A stretch of DNA of 7,364 nt from Bacteroidota bacterium (GTDB lineage Bacteria > Bacteroidota > Ignavibacteria > SZUA-365), in contig JAGTUW010000222.1 of the NCBI GenBank assembly GCA_018224345.1, positions 1-7,364 on the forward strand. Direction: 5' to 3'. Positions 5,988-7,364 of the stretch are shown in pieces. Numbering within the stretch: the stretch's first letter is position 1; each line of letters begins with the position of its first letter. Below the pieces are notes generated by a model. The model had not been told where the DNA came from. It worked only from the letters and a program-made list of their open reading frames with translations, and did not search any database. The translations under genes were made by a program, and so were the position numbers.

Positions 5988-7006
5988 TGGAAACACGCCT
6001 CCTGCCGACCGACAACGAGGGAGCTGTGGAATATGCCATTGCGCACGGCGCGGAACTGCTGCGTACCGGAAAACTGCTGGCCTTTCCGACGGAAACGGTG
6101 TATGGACTTGGCGCCAATGCGCTGGATGAAATCGCTGTGCGCCGTATCTACGAGGTGAAAGGCCGGCCGAAGGACAATCCCATGATCGTCCATGTGCATG
6201 CAAAGGAACAGGCGAGGGAATTGATGCAGAGCGTGCCGCCGTGTTTCGACGAACTGGCGAATGAATTCTGGCCGGGACCGCTGACACTGATCGTCGAACG
6301 CAATGCCGCCATTCCGGATGTGGTGACGGCAGGCCTCTCCGGCGTGGCGTTGCGTCTCCCGGATCATGCATTGGCCCGCGCCCTGCTGAGACGTACGGCA
6401 TTGCCCGTGGCGGCGCCCTCGGCCAATGTCTCGGGGCGGCCGAGTCCGACGGATGCCCGCATGGTCATGGATTATCTCGACGGACGCATCGATGCGGTGC
6501 TCGACGGCGGCCCCTGCGCGGTCGGTATCGAATCCACTGTGCTCGACATCAGCATGAAACAGCCGGTGATACTGCGTCCTGGCACCGTGACACGCGAGGA
6601 TATCGAGGATGTATTGCAGACATATGTGTCCGTAACAGGTGTCGATGCCACGACGCCGCGTTCCCCCGGTGTCAAGTACCGTCATTATGCCCCGCGGGCA
6701 CGTCTGATCGTTTTTCCGTATTCCGACGATGACGGGATGGCGGGCACACTCGGTGCCGCGATCGGGCAGGCATGCAGGCGCGAACAGCGGACGGGACTGC
6801 TTGCACCGGAACGCTTCCGCGGTTGCGGAGAACATGTGTTTTATTCTTTGCGCGAAGGGACGGCCGTGGATTATGCGCGTCATCTCTATGCCGGACTTGC
6901 CACACTCGACGCTGCCGCGGTGGCTGTGATATTCTGTCCGGGTATCCCTGCCACGGGTATCGGCGCTGCCGTCATGAACCGCCTTTGCAAGGCCTCGGGC
7001 CTGTGA
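5987..7006 (+). CDS. L-threonylcarbamoyladenylate synthase, Sua5 type
   Basis: This enzyme makes threonylcarbamoyl-AMP from threonine, bicarbonate and ATP. TsaD and its partners then use it to form t6A37 on tRNAs reading ANN codons. The 339 residues comprise a YrdC/TsaC domain (about 15-210) plus a C-terminal Sua5 domain (about 237-339), the long Sua5/YwlC form rather than the ~190-residue TsaC. Visible motifs are PTETVYGLG (34-42), KGRPKDNPM (58-66), WPGPLTLIV (95-103), LRLPDH (122-127), SANVSGRPSPT (145-155), GIESTVLD (180-187), ILRPGT (195-200), the linker SPGVKYRHYAP (226-236) and a terminal TGIGAAVMNRLCKAS. The start ATG overlaps the upstream stop by one base and has a strong Shine-Dalgarno. 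The C-terminal domain appears intact. Confidence 0.96.
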   Translation: METRLLPTDNEGAVEYAIAHGAELLRTGKLLAFPTETVYGLGANALDEIAVRRIYEVKGRPKDNPMIVHVHAKEQARELMQSVPPCFDELANEFWPGPLTLIVERNAAIPDVVTAGLSGVALRLPDHALARALLRRTALPVAAPSANVSGRPSPTDARMVMDYLDGRIDAVLDGGPCAVGIESTVLDISMKQPVILRPGTVTREDIEDVLQTYVSVTGVDATTPRSPGVKYRHYAPRARLIVFPYSDDDGMAGTLGAAIGQACRREQRTGLLAPERFRGCGEHVFYSLREGTAVDYARHLYAGLATLDAAAVAVIFCPGIPATGIGAAVMNRLCKASGL

Positions 7007-7015
7007 ATAAAATGT

Positions 7016-7055
7016 GAGAAACCACAGAGGACAAGAAGGGCAAGGAGACCTTTTC
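7016..7055 (+). repeat. R1 dispersed repeat, copy C (intergenic)
   Basis: This third R1 copy begins 9 bases after the Sua5-type stop codon and matches copies A and B at 35 of 40 positions each, without gaps. A second ACCACAGAG follows in direct orientation at 7064-7072 (within GGCACCACAGAG), whereas at copy A the second arm is inverted. The rest of the spacer is a pyrimidine-rich tract leading into R2 copy 2. Confidence 0.85.
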
Positions 7056-7126
7056 AGAGTGGCACCACAGAGTCCACGCCGTCTTTGCTCCGCTTCGTCG
7101 TGATGGTGCAATTCATTTCCCTCATT

Positions 7127-7156
7127 CCCCTCATTTCCTACTTTTAACTTTTAACT
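7127..7156 (+). repeat. R2 dispersed repeat, copy 2
   Basis: CCCCTCATTTCCT leads into ACTTTTAACTTTTAACT (7140-7156), identical over 17 bases to 2286-2302. Its last heptamer runs straight into TTTTG, which supplies the TTG at 7158 that best starts the next gene. It also supplies an in-frame TAA at 7152-7154, two codons before that start. Upstream of it (7110-7126) are further CATTTCCCTCATT units, so the pyrimidine part is itself loosely repetitive. Confidence 0.75.
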
Positions 7157-7157
7157 T

Positions 7158-7364
7158 TTGCCGATTATCCGATCATTTATTGCGTTGTATCCTGATCCCG
7201 CAGCGCGGGAACACATCGCAGGTGTTGTGGACTGTCTCGCGGAGCACGAGAAAGGGGTGCGGTGGGAAGATGCGGCGAAGATACACATGACAGTGAAATT
7301 TCTCGGGGATGTGGAGGAGGAAGCGCTGGATGCACTGAGTGCAAAGTTGCGGACGGGCATCGGA
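7158..7364 (+). CDS. thpR: RNA 2',3'-cyclic phosphodiesterase, ThpR/LigT family (3' partial)
   Basis: Members of this 2H phosphoesterase family hydrolyse RNA 2',3'-cyclic phosphate ends, and some ligate 2'-5' RNA junctions in vitro. Only the first 69 residues are visible, and the frame runs off the window. IRSFIALYPDP (4-14) is the usual N-terminal strand (IR-F-AL). VRWEDAAKIHMTVKFLG (34-50) contains the first HxTx catalytic motif, His43-Met-Thr45-Val, in the typical RW...N/KIHxTxKFLG context. The second HxTx is beyond the window. The start is TTG at 7158: an in-frame TAA lies at 7152-7154, and the only other early in-frame start (TTG at residue 10) would remove the first strand. No Shine-Dalgarno is present, because the leader is R2 repeat. 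Confidence 0.88.
   Translation, partial: MPIIRSFIALYPDPAAREHIAGVVDCLAEHEKGVRWEDAAKIHMTVKFLGDVEEEALDALSAKLRTGIG

Noticed and set aside
5651..7111. A 486-codon open frame on the minus strand
   Set aside because: It lies opposite the Sua5-type gene and its upstream neighbour, both of which have strong family or start-site support. Its translation shows no recognisable domain and is rich in His, Arg and Cys, as expected from an antisense shadow in GC-rich DNA.

Overview
The window is a bacterial chromosome segment with every credible gene on the + strand. A TonB-dependent outer-membrane receptor with an N-terminal carboxypeptidase-regulatory-like domain, a C-terminal Phe, few Shine-Dalgarno sequences and short AT-rich intergenic repeats point to a Gram-negative of the Bacteroidota/Ignavibacteriota (FCB) type. 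This placement is an inference from gene content, not from a marker gene.

Bases 1-2859 look like part of a surface-polysaccharide locus. It holds the 3' part of a polyprenyl-phosphate sugar-1-phosphate transferase (WecA/TagO type, which starts glycan assembly on a lipid carrier), a complete UDP-glucose 6-dehydrogenase (makes UDP-glucuronate) and a complete dTDP-4-dehydrorhamnose 3,5-epimerase (an L-rhamnose precursor step). Bases 2892-5252 encode the TonB-dependent receptor, whose substrate cannot be read from the sequence. Bases 5364-7006 hold two tightly coupled genes. The first is an unrecognised acidic 207-residue protein ending in a sliding-clamp-like QTSLF motif. The second is a full-length Sua5-type threonylcarbamoyl-AMP synthase for tRNA t6A synthesis. 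The window ends inside a gene for a ThpR/LigT-type RNA 2',3'-cyclic phosphodiesterase, which starts at a TTG at 7158.

The most unusual content is two dispersed repeat families between the genes. R1 is about 40 bp, has three same-strand copies (2896, 5267, 7016) and lies just after stop codons. R2 is a pyrimidine-rich tract leading into TTTTAAC heptamers. It has two copies (2270, 7127), each directly in front of a gene that appears to start with TTG and lacks a Shine-Dalgarno. One R1 copy and an inverted partner arm are translated, and they seem to form the n-region and hydrophobic core of the receptor's signal peptide.

No RNA gene, CRISPR array, transposase or convincing intrinsic terminator was seen, and no gene-free stretch exceeds about 150 bases. 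I do not see a defence system or a new multi-gene machine. The novelty candidates are the repeat families, the repeat-derived signal peptide and the QTSLF-tailed protein.
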